Shown here: in pieces, positions 1 through 10,195 of the stretch
Position numbering within the stretch: the first letter of the stretch is position 1
Layout of the letters: each line of letters starts with the position of its first letter
NCBI GenBank assembly: GCA_025174535.1
Contig: JALBUN010000001.1
Coordinates: forward strand, 1,922,001-1,986,000
Source: Cantharellus purpuraceus
Taxonomy: Eukaryota > Basidiomycota > Agaricomycetes > Cantharellales > Hydnaceae
Reading direction: 5' to 3'
Length of the DNA: 64,000 nucleotides
Position numbers and translations under genes: made by a program
Notes under the pieces: model-generated
Told to the model about the DNA's origin: nothing
The model's database searches: none
The model's input: the letters and a program-made list of their open reading frames with translations, nothing else

Positions 1-1928
1 CTTACAGGTTGGTAGTTGCAGTCCATACATTCATTAAGCAGCTTCACAGGACCTATCCTATAGATTGTTGGGAAACCTCCGAGCGACCGTTACGGAACTT
101 TGTGCCATATACATTTGTGGCTGCCTGTTTGGAGGCGTGCAGACTTATACCCCAAGTGTTTCGCAAGAACGGTGTGGCGCTGAAGTTTCACATTCACCCA
201 TGCATCACGAGCGAACAAGTGATCGAATCACTCCGGAATCACATTTGGGTCTGCAGCTAGCGTTCATGTCTTGATTGTAGTTCTAACACAGTTTATAGCA
301 TTCTGGAGGACAACCTCTAGCAACTGAAACAGAAGCAGACATCATCATTGCAGACGAAGAGTTACCCAGCTTTCGCTCCCTGGTTGACCGTTTCGATCAT
401 TTTCATACCAAGTACGTGGAAGGTGTTTCTTGGATCAAACAATGCGTCGAATCTGGGGTGTACGAGAACACACCCGTAACGAAAAAAAACTTGGGAGGTC
501 GGATCCCTGGCAACAAGTTAGCCGCATCGTTTATTGGGGGTACTATCCCACTAAATCTGTGACAGACGAACCGAATTTACTCCTGAAGACGATAGCTATT
601 TGGCGATGTATATCGCATGCCGTCTTCCGGACTCGGGCATGCGGGGTCGAACGGGAAACAAACTCTATCTTGACTTATGTTCTCGAGTGGGTACGATATT
701 CTAAACCTTTTCGCGTCTCATGTGACCTTCTCATACAGCTTGATCTATATCCCTGGGCTGAGCGCCATCCTTGGCAGTCCTGGCGTGAACGATATAAGAA
801 TAATTCGGCACGATTCAGCAAACTTATCGCGTCATACCTAGACCAACACCCAGTTCCTGAAAGTGGAAAAGGACTACACGGTTTTGTTCGGGTTTCATCC
901 TCGTCGAAATCACAGTCGAAGCAGCCAAATGTGGTACAATCTGAATCTCCTTCCAAGGAAGGGATTCAAGGACCATGCATAGGGAATGTAGACGACACAG
1001 ACGAAGAATGGGGAAGCCAATGGTCTATCAAGGTAGGAAGGAAAAGCCCTCCTTCCTGGGGGAAGGGTAAAAGGAAGGCAGATCACGATAAACCCGAGGA
1101 AACAATGAAACGACACAAGATTCAGTAGGATCCTTTCCCGGAGACCAGAAGGTTCTTCTAACCACCCTCGATTAACAGGTCTGACCATAACAACGAGCAC
1201 GGCAATCAGCCTACTCGTAGATTGCTCCAAGGGCTTTTAAACCGAGAGTAAGTAATGTCTTGTCTTCTGATTTCGAAGCTGACATGAACACCTATAGGAA
1301 GCCCCATCAAATTAGCCCCAAATTTGGGACAGGATGTGTGATTGTGGATGGAATAAATGCACGAAGGAACGCCGTACAGTTTAGCGGAACTCCTAAGGCA
1401 CAAAGGGGAAGTCCAACGCACAACGATGGAACGGACAAAACATACAACAACGAAGCGAACAAAACACAGAACTACGAAGCAGATAAAGCACACAACGACG
1501 ATACGAACACAGCGCGTGACGATGATGCAAACACAGTGCAGAACGGCCATAAAAACAAGGCACTTGATGACAACAGCCAGGATGATGGTGTGGGGCTTGA
1601 GACACAAGTTCTGTTGGATGCCAACAGGGCCATCCTCACGGAGTCTATATCCCCTCGACTGCCGCCATCTCTTCCAGAAGACGAGCGACCACGTGAGCCT
1701 GGCACTGCAGAATTGCCTGTTCAACCGCACCCTGCTGTAGCCGACCATATTGATGCTGATGTGAAGCTCGCACTGGTTGGCGTTGCCTGTGGATGTCGGT
1801 TTCTGCTTGACGAGGTTATTGAGGAGTACGAAGAGCTTAATCGGAACTTGGACGCAACGAGATCATACTTCAAGGACATCCGGGCTCTTATTAACGAAAG
1901 AAAGAGTATGAGAAGAAAGCAAGGATAA
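1..1928 (+). CDS. RAP1: RAP1-like telomere protein (5' partial)
   Basis: Shelterin-type RAP1. A BRCT domain begins near 170 (VFRKNGVALKFHIHP) and continues after an intron with SGGQPL, ADIIIADEE and VSWIKQCVESGVYENTP. A Rap1-type Myb domain follows (FTPEDDSYLAMYIACRLPDS, then HPWQSWRERYKNNSARF). After it come an acidic Asn/Asp-rich linker of octapeptide repeats (1431-1574) and a C-terminal helical segment (about 1760-1928) whose pattern resembles the Rap1 C-terminal (RCT) protein-interaction domain. Phase-consistent introns are 249-298, 517-565, 687-738, 1125-1178 and 1248-1297; they join what looks like two separate ORFs into one gene. There is no ATG between base 1 and the BRCT, so the start must lie upstream of the window. 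RAP1 is known to act at telomeres and as a transcription regulator. The BRCT and Myb calls are strong; the RCT call is inferred. The gene converges on the CDK11 gene with an 83-bp gap. Confidence 0.85.
1431..1574 (+). repeat. 24-nt degenerate tandem repeat in RAP1 linker
   Basis: Six consecutive 24-base units encode related octapeptides: TDKTYNNE, ANKTQNYE, ADKAHNDD, TNTARDDD, ANTVQNGH, KNKALDDN. The units are in frame and diverged, so they are an old coding expansion rather than a recent slippage event. They form an acidic, polar and probably disordered linker between the Myb domain and the C-terminal domain. Confidence 0.75.
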
Positions 1929-2011
1929 TGCTGTTTATTGTTCCTTTGACTTGGCCCCATATAATCCATGCGGGTCTGCTTTCTATTACGTATGTATTAA
2001 TAACTACAAGG

Positions 2012-3488
2012 TTATACTGGATCGAAGTCTGTAAGTAATTTATAGTCTGCCCTTCTTTGCGGCGCAGAAGGTGACTCGAAAGGTTTTCGTCTCCTGCAGA
2101 CGTCAATGCATATAGCAACCTGATGGAAGTCTAAAGACACTCACTTTTCTCCTGCTGCCAGCGAGGGAAAGGAGCCAAATAAGTCAGGATGCTTTGGCAA
2201 GGGTGACTCCCTACAAGTCGCCTTAAATGAAGAATCAAAATCGCGCAAAGACTAAGTACTTACGAAAAATACGGGTGTCGAAGCGCTTCTTCCGCAGTTA
2301 TTCGACGCTCGGGGTCATATGTCAGCAGCAAAGACAGCAAGTCAATGCCTGCTGCAGTGATATACGGAAACTTCTGGCGGAAAGCAGGAGCTTGTGGCGG
2401 TGGGAGGGTTATCGTACGGGCAAGCGGCAAAGAATTATAGTCCGGCCATATGGTCGAATTTGGAGGACCAAGAAGTTTGAAGATCATTGAGATCAACTCC
2501 AATTCCCCTTTGGCCTGGAACAATGGCTCATTGAGAAGGAGTTCTGCGAAAATGCAGCCTACGGACCACATGTCGATGGCAGTCGAGTATTCCGTTGCAC
2601 CTAGAAGAATCTCGGGCGCGCTTGGTGTATGCCGGTGGGTAGTTAAACCCCAGCGTAAGTGTTGTGGTATGTTACTCACCGATACCAAAGGGTGACAACC
2701 AGTTGGGTCATGCCGCCAACACCAACAGGGTCACCGAATCTCCTTGCAAGTCCAAAGTCTGCAACTTTGATAGTGCCACGATTATTCATAAGCAGATTAC
2801 TGGTTTTGAGATCTCTGTGAAGGATCCAGTTCTTGTGACAATGGGCTACCGCGGATAGGAGTTGGAGGAGGAGAGTCTTAATTTCTGACTGAAGGAATGG
2901 CGTTGGCATAAGTGTAAGCAACGTTTTAAGATCATGTTCGATGAAGTCCATAACGATGAATACTCTGGCGTATGTACATTCAGAAACAAGCCGTGACAGC
3001 CGAGCTCGAAAAAAGACAAACTGTGTCAACGTCTCGCCAACGACAACCTCCCGGATGCCCACCACATTCTCGTGTCGACAAGCCATCAGGGCATTGATCT
3101 CTCTTAGGGAAGTAATCGGAAAGCCATGCTTCTCCTCATCTAACTTGAGCTTTTTGAGCGCCACAATATCTCCAGTCTGCTTGTCACGAGCTCGAAACAC
3201 TACTCCATATGAACCTTCTTCAATCTGATTCAGGCGTTCGTAAGCATAGACAGAGCGGGAAGGCAGCAAGGGTGGGTGGACCGTGCGAGGCGGTACGTAG
3301 ATGCTTGTACGTGAGGCGGGTAACGAAGCTGCTGGAGACGACCCTGTAGAAGTGACAGTTCGAGTGAAGGCCGTAGGTTTTGACCGTCGCTTTGGCGGCG
3401 GGGGTGGAGGCATATCTTGCGCGTTGTCGTCGGTGTTGGGTTCGTCCCATTTGGACCGTTTGCGGGATGCTGGCGAGGATGCGTTCAT
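2012..3488 (-). CDS. CDK11: CDK11 / PITSLRE cyclin-dependent kinase
   Basis: Ser/Thr protein kinase of the CDK11 (PITSLRE) class, which in other eukaryotes works with cyclin L in transcription and splicing. The Gly loop is IEEGSYGVV, the catalytic Lys is in VALKKL, and the C-helix carries the class-defining sequence HGFPITSLRE. The catalytic loop is HRDLKTSNLL, then DFGLA, and the T-loop Thr precedes LWYR. The C-terminal tail ESPLPKHPDLF is typical of CDK11. Five exons fit; the last two lie at about 2150-2220 and 2012-2100 and end in LLTDFDPV. I chose the ATG at 3488 (MNASSPASRKRSKW) because an upstream ATG at 3626 would overlap the divergent RPB8 gene. The N-terminus is much shorter than in animal CDK11. 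Intron 2965-3021 is 57 nt, free of stops and in frame. Confidence 0.93.
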
Positions 3489-3522
3489 AGTGGTAGTTCG
3501 GAGTTTGAAAACGCGACTTGCA

Positions 3523-4157
3523 ATGAGTTCAGGCCCTTCGAACGTGTTGTTTGATGACCTCTTCACAATCAATGATATCGACAGGGAGGGCAAGAAATTT
3601 GACAGAGGTTCAAATTCAACTCGCATTTATATGCTTATACTCATGCAACGTGTTCAGTATCTCGATTGTCGGCGCAATCGTCTAATTTTGATATGTCCTT
3701 AACTCTTGACTTCAATGTTGAGCTGTATCCGTTGCAAAAGGATGAGAAATTTTCTTTTGTCCTTGCTTCGTCACTGGCCCGCAGCGGTCCGTCAGTTGGT
3801 GTAGGAATTATTGATGGGCTAGAGGAGGACGACAAGGATCGGGATGTTTGGCGGCCAGACGGCAAAGGCAGACGTGGCCTGGAAGAAGACTATGAATATG
3901 TCATGTACGGAAAGGTGCGAGTCTGTGATTTTCCAAGCATTTGAGATTGATATAATCCAGGTGTACAAATTCGATGGTGAGGCCGGAGAGATTGTGTGCG
4001 TTTTCACCATCCGCCTCTCTTTCTTGATTATCTCACCGTCTAAACCAGAACGGCATACGCATCATTTGGTGGACTTTTGATGGCCCTTACTGGTTCACAC
4101 CGCCACTTGCAAAATATCGTTCTAGGCGATCCTGTGTATCTATTAATGAGACGGTAG
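3523..4157 (+). CDS. RPB8: RNA polymerases I/II/III shared subunit RPABC3 (RPB8)
   Basis: Small OB-fold subunit common to the three nuclear RNA polymerases. It starts MSSGPSNVLFDDLFTINDID and continues after an intron (near 3613-3658) with VSRLSAQSSNF, then LDFNVELYPL, DEKFSFVLASSLAR and DYEYVMYGKVYKF. The last exon gives SFGGLLMAL, HRHLQNIVLGDPVYLLMRR and a stop at 4155-4157. Four exons are needed and splice phases agree. Length is about 150 residues, as expected for the family. An acidic loop (GLEEDDKDRD) sits at the variable position known in fungal homologs. It is divergent from CDK11 with only 34 bases between the two start codons, and convergent with JAC1 (114 bp). Confidence 0.93.
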
Positions 4158-4271
4158 TGAGAGGTAATCTATAGTCTAGAATCTGCAAGGCCGTAGGAGG
4201 CAGGGTGACGCGACGAAATTACGGGCAAGATGAAATGCGATAGCAATTCTGGTATGGCAAGTCAATGATGC

Positions 4272-5045
4272 TTAGCCGTGTGCCCGTTCCTTAGCGGCAC
4301 TTTCGATGCCTAACCAGTATTTGAGTCGCACTGTCTTCTGCCTTGCCGCCTCCCAATTTTTCTCTCCGATATGACTCTCTAGCTCCTTGATTGTGCAATC
4401 GATTCTATCTTAAAGGACAGATTTGAGCGTGGATCTGGCATCATGATAAAGAAGATGCTACTTTGATTGATCTCTTTGATTCGGTTGATATCTGCAAGGT
4501 CAGAGGCTTCTTCGACCTCTTGGCGGGCTTCCATGACTTGCATGATGAATTCTTCGTCTTGTAGCTTTTCAGTCTCACTTTCTTCAATGCCATGCACAGA
4601 GAGAATGTAGTGTGCTCTTTCAAGAGGCGACAACAGTGTCCGATACGCTCTGTTCAATTGAGAAGACTGGGTTGCTGCTAATTCCAATTCTCTCTGTAGC
4701 ATTTGCTCTGTCAGCAAACATCAAGCAGAAGCAAAACAACGTGACCTTGCCCTTCTGCGCCCATGTGTCTGGGTGACAGAGACGCTGAGCTTGCAAAAAC
4801 CGTTGTCGCAAGTCTTGGGTGTCGATGATGAATGGATTTGTGTTTTCAGCGGTTGGAAGGTTAAAGTAATTGAAGTAGGACATGGAGGCGGGTATACGGG
4901 CTATGTAATGGCAATTTGGGCATGTCGGGAGGGCTGTAGGCAGCTGAGAGCCACAAGATGGACAGGGCAATGGCGAATATAGCCTAGCATTTCTGCGAGT
5001 GAATGGAAGGGCTGTCCTACAGACACGGGTTAGTTGAAGTAGCAT
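4272..5045 (-). CDS. JAC1: HSC20/JAC1 J-domain co-chaperone for Fe-S cluster transfer
   Basis: Mitochondrial J-protein that binds the Fe-S scaffold and drives its HSP70. The N-terminus MLLQLTRVCRTALPFTRRNARLY is rich in Arg and hydroxylated residues, as a mitochondrial presequence should be. It is followed by a tetra-cysteine element (CPSCG, then CPNC). The J domain has YFNYFNLP and the HPD motif in RLCHPDTW. The HscB C-terminal helices follow (LNRAYRTLLSPLERAHYIL, then EEFIMQVMEARQEVEEA), and the last exon reads TIKELESHIGEKNWEAARQ and ends in AHG at 4272. Introns fall near 4700-4740 and 4412-4465. Yeast Jac1 lacks the N-terminal tetra-cysteine element, whereas animal HSCB has one. The gene is divergent from HSP104. 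Confidence 0.9.
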
Positions 5046-5104
5046 TATGTAACATGTGGATCCTTAGATGGACGATTGACGTCACAATTGCCTTTGCGAG
5101 TGTC

Positions 5105-5112
5105 TTCGAGAA
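5105..5112. promoter_or_regulatory. Heat-shock-element-like TTCnnGAA
   Basis: TTCGAGAA is an inverted pair of heat-shock-factor half-sites in the 157-bp region between the divergent JAC1 and HSP104 starts. Only two clear half-sites are present, so it is a minimal element. Position in an HSP104 promoter raises its likelihood. Confidence 0.45.
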
Positions 5113-5158
5113 GGCACCAGAGGACTCTAGTGGAGTTGTCGGGGATACTATTCTTCCG

Positions 5159-5168
5159 TATTTATATA
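5159..5168 (+). promoter_or_regulatory. TATA box of HSP104
   Basis: TATTTATATA lies 35 bases before the HSP104 ATG. Stress genes in fungi commonly have TATA boxes, and the neighbouring promoters in this window mostly lack one. Confidence 0.5.
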
Positions 5169-5202
5169 CCCGTGCAAGAAACAGACATTCTCAAGTTTCC
5201 AT

Positions 5203-8200
5203 ATGACCTCAAACTTTGATTTCACACAGAAGACAGAACAGACTTTGCAGGCATCAGTCCAGCTTGCTAAAGACTATGCCAATGCACAAGGTATGCCCTT
5301 TCCTATCCAATCACAACATCTCCTGACCCACGCATGTCTAGTGTTTCCCGCACACATTGCCTCCGCTTTCTTGAACGAAGGTGGGGGAGCAAGTTCGTCA
5401 GTGCCAGGCAGTCTTCATGAAGGCGGCGGGAACGGAAAGGTCCCCTTATTTGCATCTTGCATTTCCAAGGCAGGGGGGGAACCCGTATGCTTACTACTCT
5501 TTTGGATGCTTGTTGTTGTTCTTACAAAGTCTGTAGTCTGTTGTCAACAGGAATATTCAGAAGATGATCGTCAGATTCCCAACGCAGGATCCTCCCCCGG
5601 ATGACACATCTCTTAATGTAGCCGTTCTGAAGATTCTTCGGGAAGCCCAATCGATTCAAAAGACTATGGTATGATGGTACCATTTCCAACACTCAGGTGA
5701 CGCTTTACTGATCTCAATTACATTTCAGCATGACTCTTTTATTGCTCAGGACCATCTTCTGCAAGCTCTCATCAAGGACCCAAGTATATCTGCTGTCCTC
5801 AAAGAAGCAGGATTAAAAGAGGCTGCTGTCAAGACTGCCCTTGAACAAGCCCGAGGCAATAGACGTATTGAGAGCAAAATGCAGAAGAAGGCTTTGACGC
5901 CTTGAACAAGTAAGCATCAATTGGCCGCATTTCATGCGCTTGTCTAAATCGGAACAGATATGCTATTGACCTGACCGCCCTTGCGGAAGCAGGAAAGATT
6001 GACCCTGTAATTGGGCGTGTGCGTACGTTTTAGTCCGGTTGGTAGACATCACTTACTCTTTCGTGCTATAAGGACAATGAAATTAGACGTGTCATTCGCA
6101 TTCTGTGTCGCAGAACAAAGAACAATCCTGTTCTTATTGGCGAACCCGGTGTAGGAAAGACATCCATTGCCGAGGGACTTGCGCAGCGAATAGTCAAACG
6201 CGATGTGCCTGCGTCATTAATTGGCAGGCTCTATAGTCGGTGCTGTTTCAATGCTATTAACGTCAAAGGTACTGACAATGTTTGAAGGTCTTGATATGGG
6301 GGCATTGATGGCAGGAGCAAAGTATAGAGGAGAGTATGAGGAACGAGTAAAGTCTGTTTTGAACGGTAAACCAATCACCTTGAATCGGTGTTCAGTTTAT
6401 TAACTTATTGACTTATCGACAGAGGTAGAGAAGAGTGCTGATGAAGGTGTCGGCGTCATATTGTTCGTTGATGAACTTCACTTGATCATGGCTGGGAAAG
6501 GTGGTGAGGGTGGGGGCATGGACGCAGGTATGTGTTGCCCATTAAGTACAGGTCGTCTATTTAACATATATATATGCAGCCAATCTCTTTAAACCCATCC
6601 TCGCTCGTGGCAAACTGCGCTGTATCGGTGCGACGACACTGGCGGAATACCGCCGGTACATCGAAACAGACGCAGCCCTTGAGCGACGTTTCGCGCAAGT
6701 GCTCGTTAACGAGCCTTCGGTACCGGAAACCATCAGTATTTTACGTGGCATTCGTGAAAAATACGAGGTTCACCATGGTGTCAGAATCTTGGATGGAGCT
6801 CTCATTCAAGCAGCCACTCTTGCCCATCGTTATTTGACTGCTCGGCGGCTCCCTGATGCGGCGATTGATCTTGTAGACGAGGCATGCGCAAGGTGAATTA
6901 CCCTGTGTCATTGCAAGGTTCAGGTTATCGAGTGTTTTCCAGTGTCCGCGTTACACGCGAGACGTCTCCTGAAGCTATCGACAAACTCGAACGACGCAAG
7001 CTCGAGTTAGAAGTGGAGATTCATGCTCTTGAGGTAGGTATTAGATCAGGATGCGCTCGTGTAACATGTCTGACGCATTTGTACAGCGGGAGAGTGACGA
7101 CGCTAGCAAAGAACGCCTACAATTGGCTCGCAAGGCTATCGCAGAAGTCGAGGACCAACTCCAGCCGCTTAAGGCTCAATATGAGAATGAAAAACGTCGA
7201 GGGGATGAGATAACGGAAGTCCGTCGAAGAATTGACGAGCTCAAGGCGAAAGCAGATGATGCAGAGCGCAGGTTAATTTCTTTACCCCACTGTCGCGCTT
7301 GTAGGAGATTGATTTGTTCTATTTATAGGTATGACCTTGCAACTGCTTCAGACTTGCGATATTATGCACTGCCGGATCTCAACAAAAAGTTAGAAATATT
7401 AGAGGCACGAAAAGCTGAAGAAGACGCCGCTGCTGGCGGCGGAAGTGACACGGTTACACCAGAAGCAATAGCAGAGATCGTCGCACGATGGACTTTCATC
7501 CCCGTTACTCGTTTGATGTCCACAGAAAAGGAAAAATTGTTGCGTATGGAGAAGATATTGTCTCAGCATGTGTGTACTGTGAAATTTTCTTCGCATCTTT
7601 TTGTTTATGCTTACTTGTTATCACAGGTAGTGGGTCAACCGGAGGCTGTAAAAGCTGTGGCAAATGCAATCAGGTTGTCGCGAAGCGGACTTGGTAACCC
7701 AGCTCGCCCTATTGCATCGTTCCTCATGTGTGGGCCGAGTGGAACAGGCAAAACTTTGCTTTGCAAGACCGTGTGTCCACAAGATTTGTGTGACCTTCTA
7801 TCTTGATATATTCTGTTCAATAGTTGGCAAATCTGTTGTTCGACTCTTCAGACGCTATGATCCGCATCGATGCGAGCGAATACTCTGAGAAGCACTCCAT
7901 CTCGCGCCTCATTGGATCTCCGCCCGGATACGTTGGTCATGGCGAGGGTGGCCAATTGACAGAATATGTCCGTCGGAAGCCATACTGCATAGTCCTGATT
8001 GACGAGTAAGCATTTGCGACGTCTCAGTAGATTCTTTACTAATACCTCATGCAGAGTTGAGAAAGCGAGTCGCGAGTTCGTAACTCTGTTCTTGCAAGGC
8101 CCGTTCTAATCCTCTACTTCTGTCGTTGTTGGGGCTCATGGACTTGCCAGTTCTCGACGATGGTCGGCTCACGGACGGCCAAGGTCGTGTTGTTGACTTC

Positions 8201-8894
8201 CGTAACTGTGTCATTGTACAGACAAGGTATGTGAACGCCAGCGTCTCAAAGACGAGGATTGATGCTAATAGTAGCATAGTAATTTGGGCAGCGCGTTTTT
8301 GAATGATATGGGAGAAGGCCCAATCAGGCCCGAGACACGAAATTTGGTCATGAGTTCCATTCAAGCACATTTCCCGCCTGGTAAGGGGAGTTCCTTCCTC
8401 TATTTTATTAAAGCTGCTGACATGGCACATGGCTTATCAGAATATATCAATCGGATCGACGAGATAATTCTTTTCGTACGTTATTTCAATTAGAATAAAG
8501 GCTGATACGCACTGACAATTGTTCGCAGAGAACCCTTTCCCGCGGCGATGTCATGAAAATTGTTGAAGTGCGGCTGAAGGAAGTTCAGGAGCGTCTGGCT
8601 GCACGCAAAATAACGCTTGATATTAGCCATGCAGCCAAGTCATACCTCGGCAACGTTGGATATTCGCCCAGCTATGGCGCCCGCCCTCTGAATAGGGCTA
8701 TTCAATCCGAGCTACTCAACCCGCTCTCAGTACTCATACTTGAGGATCGTATTCGTGATGGGGAGACAGTAAAAGTCGGTTTTGACGGGCCACACAATCG
8801 TCTAGTGATTGTTCCAAATCATGATGCTACGGCAGGCATGGAGGGAATGGATGTTGATTATGACGACGACCTGGAAATCGGAGAAGTGGACTGA
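5203..8894 (+). CDS. HSP104: HSP104/ClpB-type disaggregase, with an apparent frameshift
   Basis: Hexameric AAA+ chaperone that pulls proteins out of aggregates. The N domain ([28 protein letters not shown]) comes first, then AAA1 with Walker [10 protein letters not shown], Walker B ILFVDELH and [14 protein letters not shown] coiled-coil middle domain spans about 6960-7400. AAA2 has Walker A GPSGTGKT and Walker B VLIDE, with SPPGYVGH and [13 protein letters not shown]. The acidic C-terminus [10 protein letters not shown] is that of the cytosolic HSP104, not mitochondrial HSP78. About 14 exons fit. Two defects are visible. At 5876-5879 the A-run is one base short, so the frame before and after differ and the upstream frame reaches a TGA soon after. 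Intron 8099-8150 would start with GC instead of GT. These may be assembly errors or real lesions; everything else is intact. Confidence 0.88.
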
Positions 8895-9015
8895 GCTGCT
8901 ATTATGACGCGACTCAAGTAATAGCAATGTCTGTACTTTTGAGTACCCCAGGGTTACAGCCTATTACGGGTAGTAGTGTGTACAGTAGGTATATATGTAT
9001 CATAATACAAATGGT

Positions 9016-10138
9016 TCATATTTTCAAAGCGGTCAAGTCTAGTGGTCGACCTAAACCATCATCGACGAGCTTGACATCAATCTCATCATTACTACAATGA
9101 ACATCGGCTCCACCCTGGGGACGTGTAATACCAGGTAAAAGAACGGTCCAAGACCCACGAGATCCAAGCGTCTTCTTAATCTGTGACTCGATCATATCGT
9201 GCAACTTAGGAACGTCCGCAAGCTTGGCGCGGCTACCGAGGAGGGAACTGATGTGGAGGTCAAGTGTGAAAGATGGTGCGAGCGCAAAGGTCAAGGTCGG
9301 CGTTGAAGATGTGGGACGTGGAAGCGTCAAAACAATCTGCGAAGTGTGAGTGACAATTCGTTGCAAACTAGAAGGGTTCCACAAACTTTGGAGGAAAATA
9401 CAGAGAGAGAGAGTGTGAGAGACACCGGAAGACGGGCAAAGTAAGGGAAGGGATAATTGAAAAGGACAGAGGTGGAGAATGATATTGAAGCTGTGTCTGT
9501 GTAAACCATGTCGAATTCAACGTCCTGATGTCAATTCGCATAAGTGGGCATCTGCGCAGTTGCGAAAGGACAAACGAACCACAGGGATTTGTGGGCTTTG
9601 TGAGAAATTGGAACGCGCATTGGAAAGACGGGGTGCAGAAGAGCCAAGATTTACGGAATTCACAAGAATGGGATCCTCGTGACTGTAAGCCATCATGCAA
9701 GACAGAGAAACAAGCAAGCTCACTATGAATCCTTGAGGACGCATGGAATTAAGTTGCATTTCTACTTTGGCACGAATCGACTCGTCGCCTTCCGGGCCTG
9801 CCTGATTGTCACGCAACTCTGCACGATAGGTTTCCATTATCTGTGTTGTTATCAGCAGAAGCAAGGACTGCCACAACAAAGAAAAAAAAAACGATACAAA
9901 CTTCACTTAAAATCACATTGAGCCAGTGAGTGCTTTCGCTGCTGTGCTCGCGAGGAGCTTCCTGCTCTGGTGATGAGCGAGGAATACTAGCCGTAGTAGT
10001 TGGAAGATGGTGAGAAATAGATGGATCAGACACAAAGAAAAGATATTTGAGCACAAGTGTGAGCAGGACCAAGACAGATAGCTGGCCAACAATGAGACCC
10101 TGTGTGAAGGTCGGTTGCAGCGACAATAGGTATCCCAT
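9016..10138 (-). CDS. MMM1: MMM1, ER subunit of the ERMES tether
   Basis: Maintenance of mitochondrial morphology protein 1, an ER membrane protein of the ER-mitochondria encounter structure that moves lipids through its SMP domain. The start ATG at 10138 gives MGYLLSLQPTFTQGLIVG and one transmembrane segment (LSVLVLLTLVLKYLFFV). The SMP domain begins at HWLNVIL and includes LSLGSSAPRLSNAR, YTDTASISFSTSVLFNYPFP, ARLPVSLTLSLSVFSSKV, LAPSFTLDLHISSLLGSRAK and LADVPKLHDMIESQIKK. The stop is at 9016-9018. Several short introns are present, one with a long A/T homopolymer near 9886. The gene is divergent from the ligase-like gene at 10196 with 57 bp between starts. Confidence 0.92.
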
Positions 10139-10161
10139 AATCGTCGTGGACACCTACCGCA

Positions 10162-10169
10162 TCACGTGA
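10162..10169. promoter_or_regulatory. TCACGTGA E-box between MMM1 and TTL-like gene
   Basis: A perfect 8-bp palindrome containing CACGTG lies in the middle of the 57-bp space between two divergent start codons. CACGTG is the classic bHLH site (for example Cbf1 in yeast). The same core occurs upstream of other genes at 31698, 36616 and 55571. Confidence 0.45.
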
Positions 10170-10195
10170 CTCTTCACAAATTCTGATGATTAATC

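Noticed and set aside
9..260. Start of RAP1 at base 9
   Set aside because: The codon is TTG and there is no ATG before the BRCT domain, so the real start is outside the window.
1125..1297. Two separate genes, one ending at 1128 and one beginning at 1260
   Set aside because: Introns 1125-1178 and 1248-1297 with good GT...AG ends join both frames in phase, and the joined protein has the RAP1 domain order.
1206..1748. 180-codon open frame opposite the RAP1 linker
   Set aside because: Its Cys/Phe/Val-rich pseudo-repeats are the complement of the Asn/Asp repeat in RAP1, so it is a shadow.
6221..6292. A second frameshift in HSP104 near 6225-6290
   Set aside because: An intron with donor GTCGGT and acceptor TTGAAG restores [19 protein letters not shown] in phase.
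10138..10153. MMM1 start at 10153
   Set aside because: The codon is GTG; the ATG at 10138 gives the usual MGYLLSLQP start.
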